Positions 8,717 through 16,127 of a DNA stretch of 64,000 bases are shown here, piece after piece. The stretch comes from an uncultured Eubacteriales bacterium (GTDB lineage: Bacteria; Bacillota; Clostridia; Christensenellales; Aristaeellaceae): the NCBI GenBank assembly GCA_902778055.1, contig CACYWL010000002.1, positions 90,982-154,981 of the forward strand, written 5' to 3'. The stretch's first letter is position 1. Every line of letters starts with the position of its first letter. The notes under the pieces are model-generated. The model had not been told where the DNA came from. It ran no database searches and saw nothing but the letters and a program-made list of their open reading frames with translations. The position numbers and the translations under genes are program-made.

Positions 8717-10078
8717 TTACAGTTCCGCAACGATCTTCTTGAATATCCGACCGCGTTCTTCGTAGTCCTTGAACATGTCAAAGCTGGCGCAGGCCGGGCT
8801 CAGCAGCACATTCCAGCCTTCCTCCGCTGTCTGCCGGCAGAGCACCACGGCCTCCCGCAGCGTTTCCGCGTGCTGGATATGGTCGTATCCCGCCCTGAGC
8901 AGGCTTTCCTCGATCTGCCCCGCCGTCTCCCCGATCAGGACGGTCTCGCGGATAATGTCCTTCCGCTCCATGATCTCCCGGCTCAGCGGGTCGAAGCTGA
9001 CATGCTTGTCATATCCGCCCAGGATCAGCACCGTCGGGCGGGTCATGGTTTCGATGGCCTTCAGCGTGGAATCCACATTGGTTCCCTTGCTGTCGTTGAA
9101 GTATTCCACGCCGTCCAGCACCCGCACGCTTTCGATCCGGTGCTCCACGCCGCGGAAGGTTTTCAGCGTATGCCTGATCACCGGCACGGGCACCTCCATG
9201 ATCCCCGCGCAGCACACGGCGCCCAGCGCGTTTTCCAGGTTATGGGGGCCGGGAATCCGGACCTCCTCCGTCCTGCAGACCGTCCTCTCCTCTCCGTTCA
9301 GCCGCAGTACGATCTCTCCGTCCCGGACAAAGGCACCCTCCCGGACTTCCTTTTTCCGGCTGAATTTCAGCACCCGGCTCCGGACCTGGCGCCAAAGGCC
9401 CCGGAGTCCCGGGTCATCCGCGTTGAAAACCGCGAAATCCTCCGGCGTCTGCCGGGCGAACATCCTCATTTTCATCTCCGTATAGACCTCCATGGTCCCG
9501 TGCCGGTTCAGGTGGTCCTCCGTGATGTTCGTCAGCAGCGCAACATGGGGATGAAAGGTGTCCGCCGTTTCCATCTGGAAGCTGCTGACCTCGCAGACGA
9601 AAACATCCTCCGGCCGGCTGATCATCGCGGCCAGGGAATAGGGATACCCGATATTGCCGACCACATGGGTCACTTTGCCTGCGTTTTTGAAGATTTCGCC
9701 CAGAAGGGAAACCGTCGTCGTCTTTCCGTTGGTTCCCGTCACGGCCACCAGCGTGCCCTCGCTCAGCTGCCAGGCCACCTCCAGCTCACCGGTGACATAC
9801 AGCCCCATCTCCCTGGCCTTCCGGACAAACGGGGCGTCCACCGGGATGCCCGGGCTGATCACCAGCACCTCCTGTCCCTCCAGCAGGCTCTCCGCCGGAC
9901 AGCCGAGGCGCCAGTTCAGCTGGAGTCCCTTCAGAACGTTCAGTCCCTCTCCCAGCTCTTCCTCCGTCTTGCTGTCGTTGATCGTTACCTCCGCGCCGTT
10001 TGCGCGCAGCAGCTGGGCCGCGGCGATTCCGCTGCGGGCCATTCCTACAACCAGTACCCTTTTATTCTCGTAGTTCAT
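8717..10078 (-). CDS. murD: UDP-N-acetylmuramoyl-L-alanine--D-glutamate ligase
   Basis: 453-residue Mur ligase that adds D-Glu to UDP-MurNAc-L-Ala. It shows the N-terminal Rossmann motif VLVVGMARSGIAAAQLL, the P-loop VAVTGTNGKTTT near residue 112, and the C-terminal region with FNDSKGTNVDSTLKAI, typical of MurD. Length is normal. It lies between mraY (17 bp upstream) and ftsQ in the division and cell-wall cluster. Confidence 0.97.
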   Translation of the reverse strand: MNYENKRVLVVGMARSGIAAAQLLRANGAEVTINDSKTEEELGEGLNVLKGLQLNWRLGCPAESLLEGQEVLVISPGIPVDAPFVRKAREMGLYVTGELEVAWQLSEGTLVAVTGTNGKTTTVSLLGEIFKNAGKVTHVVGNIGYPYSLAAMISRPEDVFVCEVSSFQMETADTFHPHVALLTNITEDHLNRHGTMEVYTEMKMRMFARQTPEDFAVFNADDPGLRGLWRQVRSRVLKFSRKKEVREGAFVRDGEIVLRLNGEERTVCRTEEVRIPGPHNLENALGAVCCAGIMEVPVPVIRHTLKTFRGVEHRIESVRVLDGVEYFNDSKGTNVDSTLKAIETMTRPTVLILGGYDKHVSFDPLSREIMERKDIIRETVLIGETAGQIEESLLRAGYDHIQHAETLREAVVLCRQTAEEGWNVLLSPACASFDMFKDYEERGRIFKKIVAEL

Positions 10079-10094
10079 CTTCTGCTCCGGTTTC

Positions 10095-11117
10095 TTATCC
10101 CAGCAGGCTCAGCACAGCGATCATGCCCGCCACGGCGGTCACTCCCGCGTACATGCTCACGATCTGGGTTTCAGTATATCCTTTTTTCTCGAAATGATGA
10201 TGCACGGGGCTCATCCTGAACAGCCGCCTTCCCTGATGATCCTGGCTGAATCTGCGGGTCAGCTTGAAATAATAGCGCTGCAGAATGACGCTGAAGCTGC
10301 TGATCAGCGGGCAGATCCCGATCAGGATCAGCAGCAGCGGCTGGCGGAGAATCATGGCGAGTCCCACCGTGGCTCCTCCGATGAACATGCTGCCCGTATC
10401 CCCCATAAAGACCCTGGCCGGATACCGGTTGTACCGGAGGTATCCCACGCAGCCTCCCATCAGGCTGACGGCAAAGATGCCCGCCGGGGCGGCGAAACCC
10501 GCGTCCCCGTTCAGCGCGTACACACCAAGCAGCACCACCATGGTCCAGGCGCCGGAGGAAACGGTGGTGATGGTTCCCAGCAGTCCGTCCAGCCCGTCCT
10601 GGAGGTTGGTGGAGTTGACGTAGAAAATGACCGTCAGGGTCATCAGCGGCAGATACCAGATCCCCAGCTCCCACTCCCGGTGCAGGAAGGGAACGGAGAT
10701 GCTGCTTCCGATCTGCGGATTAAAATAGCACCAGCAGGCGAAGCCGGCCGCGGCCACGACCTGCCCGGCGATCTTCTGCCAGGGGGTCAGCCCCTCATGC
10801 CTTTTCTGGACCGCCTTGATCCAGTCATCCGCAAACCCGACCGCCATGCTCAGCAGGCTGACCGCCAGCAGCCCCAGCGCCGGATCCCACAGGCCCGTCC
10901 AGGGCCAGGGGTGCAGGAGCAGCATCGAAACCGCCACGCCCGCCGCAATCATCAGTCCGCCCATGACGGGAGTTCCCTGCTTCTGCTGATGCGCCGGTCC
11001 CAGCTCATAGATCACCGTGCCGAAATGCAGCTTCTTCAGGCGCCGGATCAGCCACGGACCCATGCCCAGCGCAATTCCCAGCGAAAGGAGCAGCGCCGCG
11101 ATCATCCGCCAAATCAT
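10095..11117 (-). CDS. mraY: Phospho-N-acetylmuramoyl-pentapeptide-transferase
   Basis: 340-residue polytopic membrane enzyme that makes lipid I from UDP-MurNAc-pentapeptide and undecaprenyl phosphate. It has about ten hydrophobic segments. MraY motifs are visible: QQKQGTPVMGG (here AHQQKQGTPVMGGLM), NSTNLQDGLDGL and the C-terminal MSPVHHHFEKKGY. Its ATG overlaps the murE stop as ATGA, which implies translational coupling. Confidence 0.97.
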   Translation of the reverse strand: MIWRMIAALLLSLGIALGMGPWLIRRLKKLHFGTVIYELGPAHQQKQGTPVMGGLMIAAGVAVSMLLLHPWPWTGLWDPALGLLAVSLLSMAVGFADDWIKAVQKRHEGLTPWQKIAGQVVAAAGFACWCYFNPQIGSSISVPFLHREWELGIWYLPLMTLTVIFYVNSTNLQDGLDGLLGTITTVSSGAWTMVVLLGVYALNGDAGFAAPAGIFAVSLMGGCVGYLRYNRYPARVFMGDTGSMFIGGATVGLAMILRQPLLLILIGICPLISSFSVILQRYYFKLTRRFSQDHQGRRLFRMSPVHHHFEKKGYTETQIVSMYAGVTAVAGMIAVLSLLG

Positions 11118-12586
11118 GCTTTTCCCTCCATTTTCCGCATCTCGAGCAGGATTTCGCTCACAATGACCTTTTCATCAAAGGGACGCTTGACCCCCATGAT
11201 TTCCTGATAGGTTTCGTGGCCCTTGCCGGCCAGCACGATCACGTCTCCGTCCTCTCCCATTTCCAGCGCGCGGCGGATGGCCTCCCGGCGGTTTTCAATG
11301 ACCTCGTATTTCCCGCCCGTCGGCTTGATTCCCTTCTCGATCGCGGCCAGAATCACCAGCGGGTTTTCCGTCCGGGGATTGTCCGAGGTCAGGATGCAGT
11401 AGTCGGCCAGGCGCCCTCCGATTTCTCCCATCATGGGCCGTTTTCCCTTATCCCGGTCTCCTCCGCAGCCGAATACTGCAATCACCCGGTTCCGGGTAAA
11501 CTGGCGGACGGTTTTCAGAATGTTCCGAAGCGCCTCCGGAGCGTGGGAATAATCCAGGATCACCTTGTACGGCGTTCCGGTCTGAAGCATCTCAATGCGT
11601 CCCGGCACGGAGGCCACCGCCTCCAGCCCCTCCCGGATTTTTTCCGGTTCAATGCCCATGATCAGGGCGCAGGAGGTGGCCGCCAGGGCATTGTAAACAT
11701 TGAACATGCCCGTCATCCGCATTCGAACCGGGAGCTCGCTCATTCCCTGCATCTGCGCGGAGAAGTGAACCCCTTCCTCCGTGATTTCAATATCCCTCGC
11801 AAACACGTCTGCGTTGATGGCAATCGCGTAGGTCACATAGGGAATCTTCAGATCCGCGATCAGCTTCTCCGACGTTTCGTCGTCCGCGTTGACCGCCGCG
11901 TTGCGCACCATGCCGGACGTAAAGAAAAGCTTCTTGGTCTCGAAATACCGCTCCATGGTATAGAAATAATCCAGATGGTCCTGGCTCAGGTTGGTATAGC
12001 AGCCCACCTCGAAATCCATCCCGTCCAGCCGGCACATATCGATCGCATGGGCGCTCACCTCCATGCAGACCGCCTGCACGCCCTCGTCCGCCATCCGGCG
12101 AAGCATCTTCTGCAGATCGATGGGATCCGGCGTCGTCAGCTTCCCGTCCAGGTGTTTTTCCGCAATCATGGATCCGGTGGAGCCGATGATGCCGCACTTC
12201 AGGCCGGCCTTCTCCAGAATGCTTTTCAGCAGATAGGTCGTGGTCGTTTTTCCCTTGGTTCCCGTAATTCCCACCATCCGCATGCTCCGGGAGGGATAGC
12301 CGTAGAAGGCCATCGCGATCCTGCTCATGGCCGCCCGGCCGTTGCTGACCCGGACCTGGGGCACATCCAGCTCCAGAAACCGTTCGACAATCAGCGCCAC
12401 GCATCCGTTTTCCACGGCTTCAAAGGCGTAATCATGCGCGTCGAAGCGCGCCCCGACAATGCAGAAAAAAAGGCCCCCGCTGGTTTTGTCCTTACTTCCG
12501 GAGGTAATCTCCAGAATCTCCGTCTCCATGTCTCCCCTGGTCTCCAGAACATACGGGGTCTCTGCAATCAGTTCCTTCAGTTTCAT
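11114..12586 (-). CDS. murE: UDP-N-acetylmuramoyl-tripeptide synthetase MurE (meso-DAP type)
   Basis: 490-residue Mur ligase. The P-loop is VGITGTKGKTTTTYLL near residue 105, with the carbamylated-lysine region and the C-terminal domain. The motif SDNPRTENP contains DNPR, which in characterised MurE enzymes goes with meso-diaminopimelate rather than L-lysine, so the peptidoglycan is probably mDAP type. The start has AGGAG about 1-5 bp upstream of GC-ATG. It overlaps mraY by 4 bp. Confidence 0.96.
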   Translation of the reverse strand: MKLKELIAETPYVLETRGDMETEILEITSGSKDKTSGGLFFCIVGARFDAHDYAFEAVENGCVALIVERFLELDVPQVRVSNGRAAMSRIAMAFYGYPSRSMRMVGITGTKGKTTTTYLLKSILEKAGLKCGIIGSTGSMIAEKHLDGKLTTPDPIDLQKMLRRMADEGVQAVCMEVSAHAIDMCRLDGMDFEVGCYTNLSQDHLDYFYTMERYFETKKLFFTSGMVRNAAVNADDETSEKLIADLKIPYVTYAIAINADVFARDIEITEEGVHFSAQMQGMSELPVRMRMTGMFNVYNALAATSCALIMGIEPEKIREGLEAVASVPGRIEMLQTGTPYKVILDYSHAPEALRNILKTVRQFTRNRVIAVFGCGGDRDKGKRPMMGEIGGRLADYCILTSDNPRTENPLVILAAIEKGIKPTGGKYEVIENRREAIRRALEMGEDGDVIVLAGKGHETYQEIMGVKRPFDEKVIVSEILLEMRKMEGKA

Positions 12587-12671
12587 GCTCCTGAACCTGC
12601 CCTTTCAGTCCTTTTCCCTTCCCGGGCGGACGGCGGTGTTTTCCCGTCCTTCCCGGCTTTCTCCTGCCCAG

Positions 12672-12716
12672 ACGAAAAACTGCGAACAGGGAGACCGCTT
12701 CACAGTCTCCCTGAGG
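12672..12716 (-). terminator. Possible terminator or attenuator between ftsL and murE
   Basis: On the minus strand CAGGGAGAC and GGTCTCCCTG form a 9-10 bp stem just after the ftsL stop, followed by GTTCGCAGTTTTT. The T-run is displaced by about 8 nt, so it may be only a partial terminator within the cluster. Confidence 0.5.
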
Positions 12717-12717
12717 A

Positions 12718-13317
12718 TCAGTGGTCCGTTCCCGCGGACGCCCGCATTTCCGGCTCGGCGGTGGTTCCCGCCTCCGCGGTCTCCACCAGGGTCATCGTCG
12801 CGTTTTCCGGCGCGGTCAGCTGGATGGTCGGCGCCCCGGCGGAGCTGATCAGATTGAGCTCCACTGCCCGGGTGCATACGCTGATGTCCCCGCTCGAGAC
12901 GGAAAGGCTGCTCTTCAGCTCCCCGTTTCGGTTTTCCGCGGCTTCGATTCTTGCCTGCAACTTTCTCACATGCAGGGCACTTGTGCCCATGGCCGCGGTC
13001 TCCGCCAGCAGCACGGTGCACAGAAGAGCGGCGATGATCCAGATCAGCGCCCTGGCCCAGTCCGTCCGAATTCCCTCCCGGCTGACGGGCTTTTTCCCCG
13101 GCTGCGTATGCTCCACAACCTGGAACCTTCCGCTGGGGCTGGTTCCCATTCCGCCCGTCCAGTCCTGCGAGAGCGGAAAGGAGGACATCTCCAGCCGGCC
13201 GGAGACGCTCATTCTCTCCCGCCTCGGTTTTCCCTCGCGAACGGCAGACTCCGTCCCGGCCTGCATCTGGGCAAAGCGAACACTCCTGCGCACCCGACCC
13301 GTTGCTGCCGTCGTCAT
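12718..13317 (-). CDS. ftsL: FtsL-like bitopic division protein
   Basis: 199-residue protein with a long, basic, poorly conserved cytoplasmic N-terminus (about 90 residues), one membrane segment (ALIWIIAALLCTVLLAETAAM) and a short coiled-coil-like extracytoplasmic part (LQARIEAAENRNGELKSSLS). There is no strong sequence signature. The call rests on topology and on position between mraZ and murE, where ftsL normally sits. The N-terminus is longer than in typical FtsL (about 100-120 residues in total). The rsmH and pbpB genes that usually flank ftsL are absent. Confidence 0.65.
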   Translation of the reverse strand: MTTAATGRVRRSVRFAQMQAGTESAVREGKPRRERMSVSGRLEMSSFPLSQDWTGGMGTSPSGRFQVVEHTQPGKKPVSREGIRTDWARALIWIIAALLCTVLLAETAAMGTSALHVRKLQARIEAAENRNGELKSSLSVSSGDISVCTRAVELNLISSAGAPTIQLTAPENATMTLVETAEAGTTAEPEMRASAGTDH

Positions 13318-13347
13318 CTCCGTTCACTTCTTTCCTTCTCAGATATT

Positions 13348-13875
13348 TCAGCCCTGATCCAGCGCCGCGATCATCTGCAGCAGCTCCGGCAGGTTGTTGC
13401 GGAAGTTCTCCCATCCGCTGAGGCTGTTCTTCGCGCCGATGATCCGGATGTGATCGTTGGCGCCCGTGATTTCCACATCCCGCTCCTCATTCAGTATTTT
13501 GTTCCGGATATTTACCGGAAGGAGAATCCGTCCCTGGGCGTCGCAGCTCTGCCGGTCATAGCTCAGCGCGTAAAACTGCTCCAGATAGGCGTTGACCGCC
13601 GGGTTGAGCGTTCCCAGGCGCTCATAGGTCCGGTTCCTCTTTTCCCACATTTCTGTCGGGTAAACGGAAATGCTGCTGAAATCATAGCTGGGGGCGATAC
13701 AGAAATAATCGCCCAGCTTTTCCCTGAATCCCTGGGGAATCACGAGCCGTCCCTTGCTGTCCAGGCTGTGGTTGTAGCTTCCGATAAACCGGACGGCGGG
13801 GGTCTCCGGCGGCTCTGCTCCGGGGGCTTTTTCGCTGATGCTCTGCCCGTCATTTTCTTTGCTGTTCAGCGACAT
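13348..13875 (-). CDS. mraZ: Transcriptional regulator MraZ
   Basis: 175-residue protein with two AbrB-like MraZ repeats. The first holds RFIGSYNHSLDSKGRLVIP and the second SCDAQGRILLPVNIRN; DxKGR and DxQGR are the family signature. The start at 13875 has GAAAGGGGGC immediately before it; an in-frame ATG upstream would start inside the promoter. The domain is preceded by a roughly 27-residue polar extension. MraZ binds G-rich repeats upstream of its own operon and controls the division cluster. It is the first gene here. Confidence 0.95.
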   Translation of the reverse strand: MSLNSKENDGQSISEKAPGAEPPETPAVRFIGSYNHSLDSKGRLVIPQGFREKLGDYFCIAPSYDFSSISVYPTEMWEKRNRTYERLGTLNPAVNAYLEQFYALSYDRQSCDAQGRILLPVNIRNKILNEERDVEITGANDHIRIIGAKNSLSGWENFRNNLPELLQMIAALDQG

Positions 13876-13876
13876 C

Positions 13877-13936
13877 GCCCCCTTTCTTCCCCACTTTTCA
13901 GTCATATTTTGGGATACAAATCCATTTTGCCCCACA
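13877..13936 (-). promoter_or_regulatory. Candidate MraZ-binding G-rich boxes
   Basis: Minus strand, directly after the -10 box: TGTGGGGC (13929-13936), AAGTGGGG (13889-13896) and GAAAGGGGGC (13877-13886). MraZ operators in other bacteria are short G-rich direct repeats in this position. Spacing here is irregular, so the assignment is tentative. Confidence 0.4.
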
Positions 13937-13965
13937 AAAATAGCATAAGTTTTTGGATGTTTCAA
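13937..13965 (-). promoter_or_regulatory. Promoter for mraZ and the division/cell-wall cluster
   Basis: Minus-strand TTGAAA (13960-13965), a 17-bp spacer and TATTTT (13937-13942), about 60 bp before the mraZ start. Confidence 0.72.
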
Positions 13966-14096
13966 CCCCCTGAACTGTGCTTTTTTGAAAAGATTGCGAA
14001 AAATGGTTCGAGGATTTGTGACTATTATGTAATATTTCCGTAATATTTAGAAGTCTGTTTGTGCCTGTGTGTTTTTTTGAAATCCATATTTTGTAT

Positions 14097-14134
14097 AAGA
14101 GAACCGGGCCATCTTCATGGCCCGGTTCTCTTTT
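14097..14134 (-). terminator. Strong intrinsic terminator (near-symmetric)
   Basis: A 12-bp perfect stem, GAGAACCGGGCC with GGCCCGGTTCTC, around an 8-nt loop. It lies about 25 bp after the phosphoesterase stop codon. The T-run is better on the plus strand, but no plus-strand gene precedes it. It separates the phosphoesterase transcript from the mraZ promoter. Confidence 0.75.
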
Positions 14135-14155
14135 GATTCCCTTTGGGAAAACTTG

Positions 14156-14857
14156 TTATAAAAAGTTAATTTTTCTGACCTGAAAATCCTGGCTGTCGCA
14201 GGAAGCCAGCTCGTACCGTACGCCGCCCAGCATCCCCGTAAAGCCGGCCTGGATTCCCGCGCCGTGCAGGTGCCCGTAAACGCAGACCCGGACGCCGAAG
14301 GCCTCCATGCGCTCGGAAAAGCCGCTTATCCGCTGATAATTCAGCACGGGCGGATAGTGCAGCATGACCGTCACCGGGCGGCCCTCCGCCTTTTTCCGCG
14401 CGGCTTTCAGCGCCATGTCAAGCCGGGCGAGCTCCCGCTGATAAATCTTTCTGTCCGCCCCCTCCAGGGGCATATCCCCGGTGGGAATGATCCATCCGCG
14501 CGTCCCGCAGACGACCGTCTCCCCCAGGTCCAGGGCATCCTGCTGAAGCGCGTACATTCCCTCCGGCAGCGCCTCGCGGACCCGCGTAATTCCGCCCCAC
14601 CAGTAATCGTGGTTTCCCCGGATCAGGACCTTTCGGCCGGGAAGCCTTCCGATCTCCTGCAGATCCGCTCTGGCCTGATCCAGCGTCATGGCCCAGCTGA
14701 TATCTCCCGGAATCAGGACGGCATCCTCCGGCTTCACCTGGCTCCGCCAGCTTTCGGCGATCCGCCCCATATGCCCTTCCCATCCGGGGCCGAAAACATC
14801 CATGGGCTTGTCCTGCCCTCCGGGCAGGTGCAGATCTCCAATGGCAAAAAGGGTCAT
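14156..14857 (-). CDS. Metallophosphoesterase family protein
   Basis: 233-residue calcineurin-like phosphoesterase. The metal-binding blocks are all visible: GDLHLPGG at the N-terminus, GDISWAM, RGNHDYWW, MLHYPP and the C-terminal YGHLHG. The gene resembles the clostridial family annotated as metallophosphoesterase; the substrate is unknown. There is no signal peptide, so it is cytoplasmic. It follows the zinc-ribbon gene by 36 bp and is followed by a strong terminator. Confidence 0.9.
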   Translation of the reverse strand: MTLFAIGDLHLPGGQDKPMDVFGPGWEGHMGRIAESWRSQVKPEDAVLIPGDISWAMTLDQARADLQEIGRLPGRKVLIRGNHDYWWGGITRVREALPEGMYALQQDALDLGETVVCGTRGWIIPTGDMPLEGADRKIYQRELARLDMALKAARKKAEGRPVTVMLHYPPVLNYQRISGFSERMEAFGVRVCVYGHLHGAGIQAGFTGMLGGVRYELASCDSQDFQVRKINFL

Positions 14858-14893
14858 GCGTTTCCCCCTTCATCCGCGGACGGCGCCAGGCCC

Positions 14894-15304
14894 TCAGTTT
14901 TCCTCTTCTTCCTCGTCGTTCTCCGCGCGCTCCTCATCCTCCCGGACTTCCTCCAGGCTCAGCTCGTGCTCCATCTCGCCGTATTCCTGCGGGTTCATGG
15001 AATCATCCGGATCCGGGATGATCTCGTCCATCCCGCTGACCGAATCCATATCGCCGATATTGCTGGCATCGACGCTGCCCTGATCCCCGTTTTCGCCGTC
15101 CTCGCTGTCGTTCTGATTCATTTCCTTCAGGCAGAACAGGCAGACGTCCTTTCCGGGCAGGGCGGGTGCTTCATTGCAGATGCTGCACAGCTCAACCTCT
15201 TCCGTCTTCCCTTCCCCCTTCATTTCCCGCAGGCACACCTTGCAGTATTTCTGGTCAGGGGTAATGTAGTTGAGTTCACAGCGCGGGCATTTTGTCAGAG
15301 TCAT
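14894..15304 (-). CDS. Small zinc-ribbon protein with acidic tail
   Basis: 136 residues. The N-terminal half carries two paired Cys motifs, CPRC...CKVC and CSIC...CLFC, expected to bind one or two zinc ions. The C-terminal half is strongly acidic and ends in EEEEEN. The start at 15304 is chosen because of the GGAGACCTGGAG ribosome-binding region and the immediate Cys motif. Function is unknown; related small zinc-ribbon proteins occur in Clostridia. It lies between ysxC and the phosphoesterase on the same strand. Confidence 0.75.
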   Translation of the reverse strand: MTLTKCPRCELNYITPDQKYCKVCLREMKGEGKTEEVELCSICNEAPALPGKDVCLFCLKEMNQNDSEDGENGDQGSVDASNIGDMDSVSGMDEIIPDPDDSMNPQEYGEMEHELSLEEVREDEERAENDEEEEEN

Positions 15305-15500
15305 CTCCAGGTCTCCTCTCGAAAAATGCTGAATGGGCCACTCTCCCACTTTTAGAGAGAATATGCCGCAAAATAAACCGGGAGCAAAACCAAAACGAGT
15401 CAAAAACAGGCAAAATCTGGGACTTTATACCACTTGCCGTCCTTTGATTTCCCTCTTCCTCCCCGTTTTTCCTCTCAGGCGCGGTGATTATACACCTCTT

Positions 15501-16127
15501 TCATTCCTCTTGCAATCCCTGATTCGGATTTTCGTTCGAATCCTCCCCGGCCAGCACTTCCTCCAGGCGGCTCAGCAGGGCGTCCCTTCCGGTTCCGTCC
15601 TCTCCGGAAAAGCAGATAATCTCCCAGGGCTGGACCAGAAGCGCACGGCAGATGGGTGCAAGGCAGCGGCTGCGCGCACCCCGGCTGATCTTGTCGGCCT
15701 TGGTCGCAACCACGGTGAAGGGAATCCCCGTTTCCCGCAGGAAGCGGTTCATGGTCACATCGTCCTCCGTCGGTTCATGCCGGATATCCACGAGGCACAG
15801 GACATGCTTCAGCTCCTCCGCCTGCATGAAATAATCCTGCATCATTTTTCCCCACCGGGCCTTCTCCTGCTTGTCCACCTTGGCAAATCCGTATCCGGGC
15901 AGGTCGACAAGATGGAAGGAATCATTGAGCAGAAAGATATTGATCAGCCTGGTCTTTCCCGGCGTCGCCGAGGTGCGGGCCAGCTTGTTCCGCCGGCAGA
16001 GCCTGTTGATCAGCGTGCTTTTCCCCACATTGCTTTTGCCGGCCACCGCGATCTGCTTCAGGCCCCTGCCCTCAAAAGGGCCGTACGCCGCCAGGGAAGT
16101 AATGAATTCCGCCTTTTTGATTTTCAT
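15501..16127 (-). CDS. ysxC: Ribosome biogenesis GTP-binding protein YsxC/EngB
   Basis: 208-residue TRAFAC GTPase that helps assemble the 50S subunit. It has the G1 loop AGKSNVGKSTLINRL, switch TSATPGKTRLINIF, G3 DLPGYGFAKV, G4 ATKADK and G5-like CFSGEDGTG. Length is normal. Its ATG overlaps the lon stop as TGATG. The lon-ysxC order is common in Firmicutes. Confidence 0.96.
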   Translation of the reverse strand: MKIKKAEFITSLAAYGPFEGRGLKQIAVAGKSNVGKSTLINRLCRRNKLARTSATPGKTRLINIFLLNDSFHLVDLPGYGFAKVDKQEKARWGKMMQDYFMQAEELKHVLCLVDIRHEPTEDDVTMNRFLRETGIPFTVVATKADKISRGARSRCLAPICRALLVQPWEIICFSGEDGTGRDALLSRLEEVLAGEDSNENPNQGLQEE

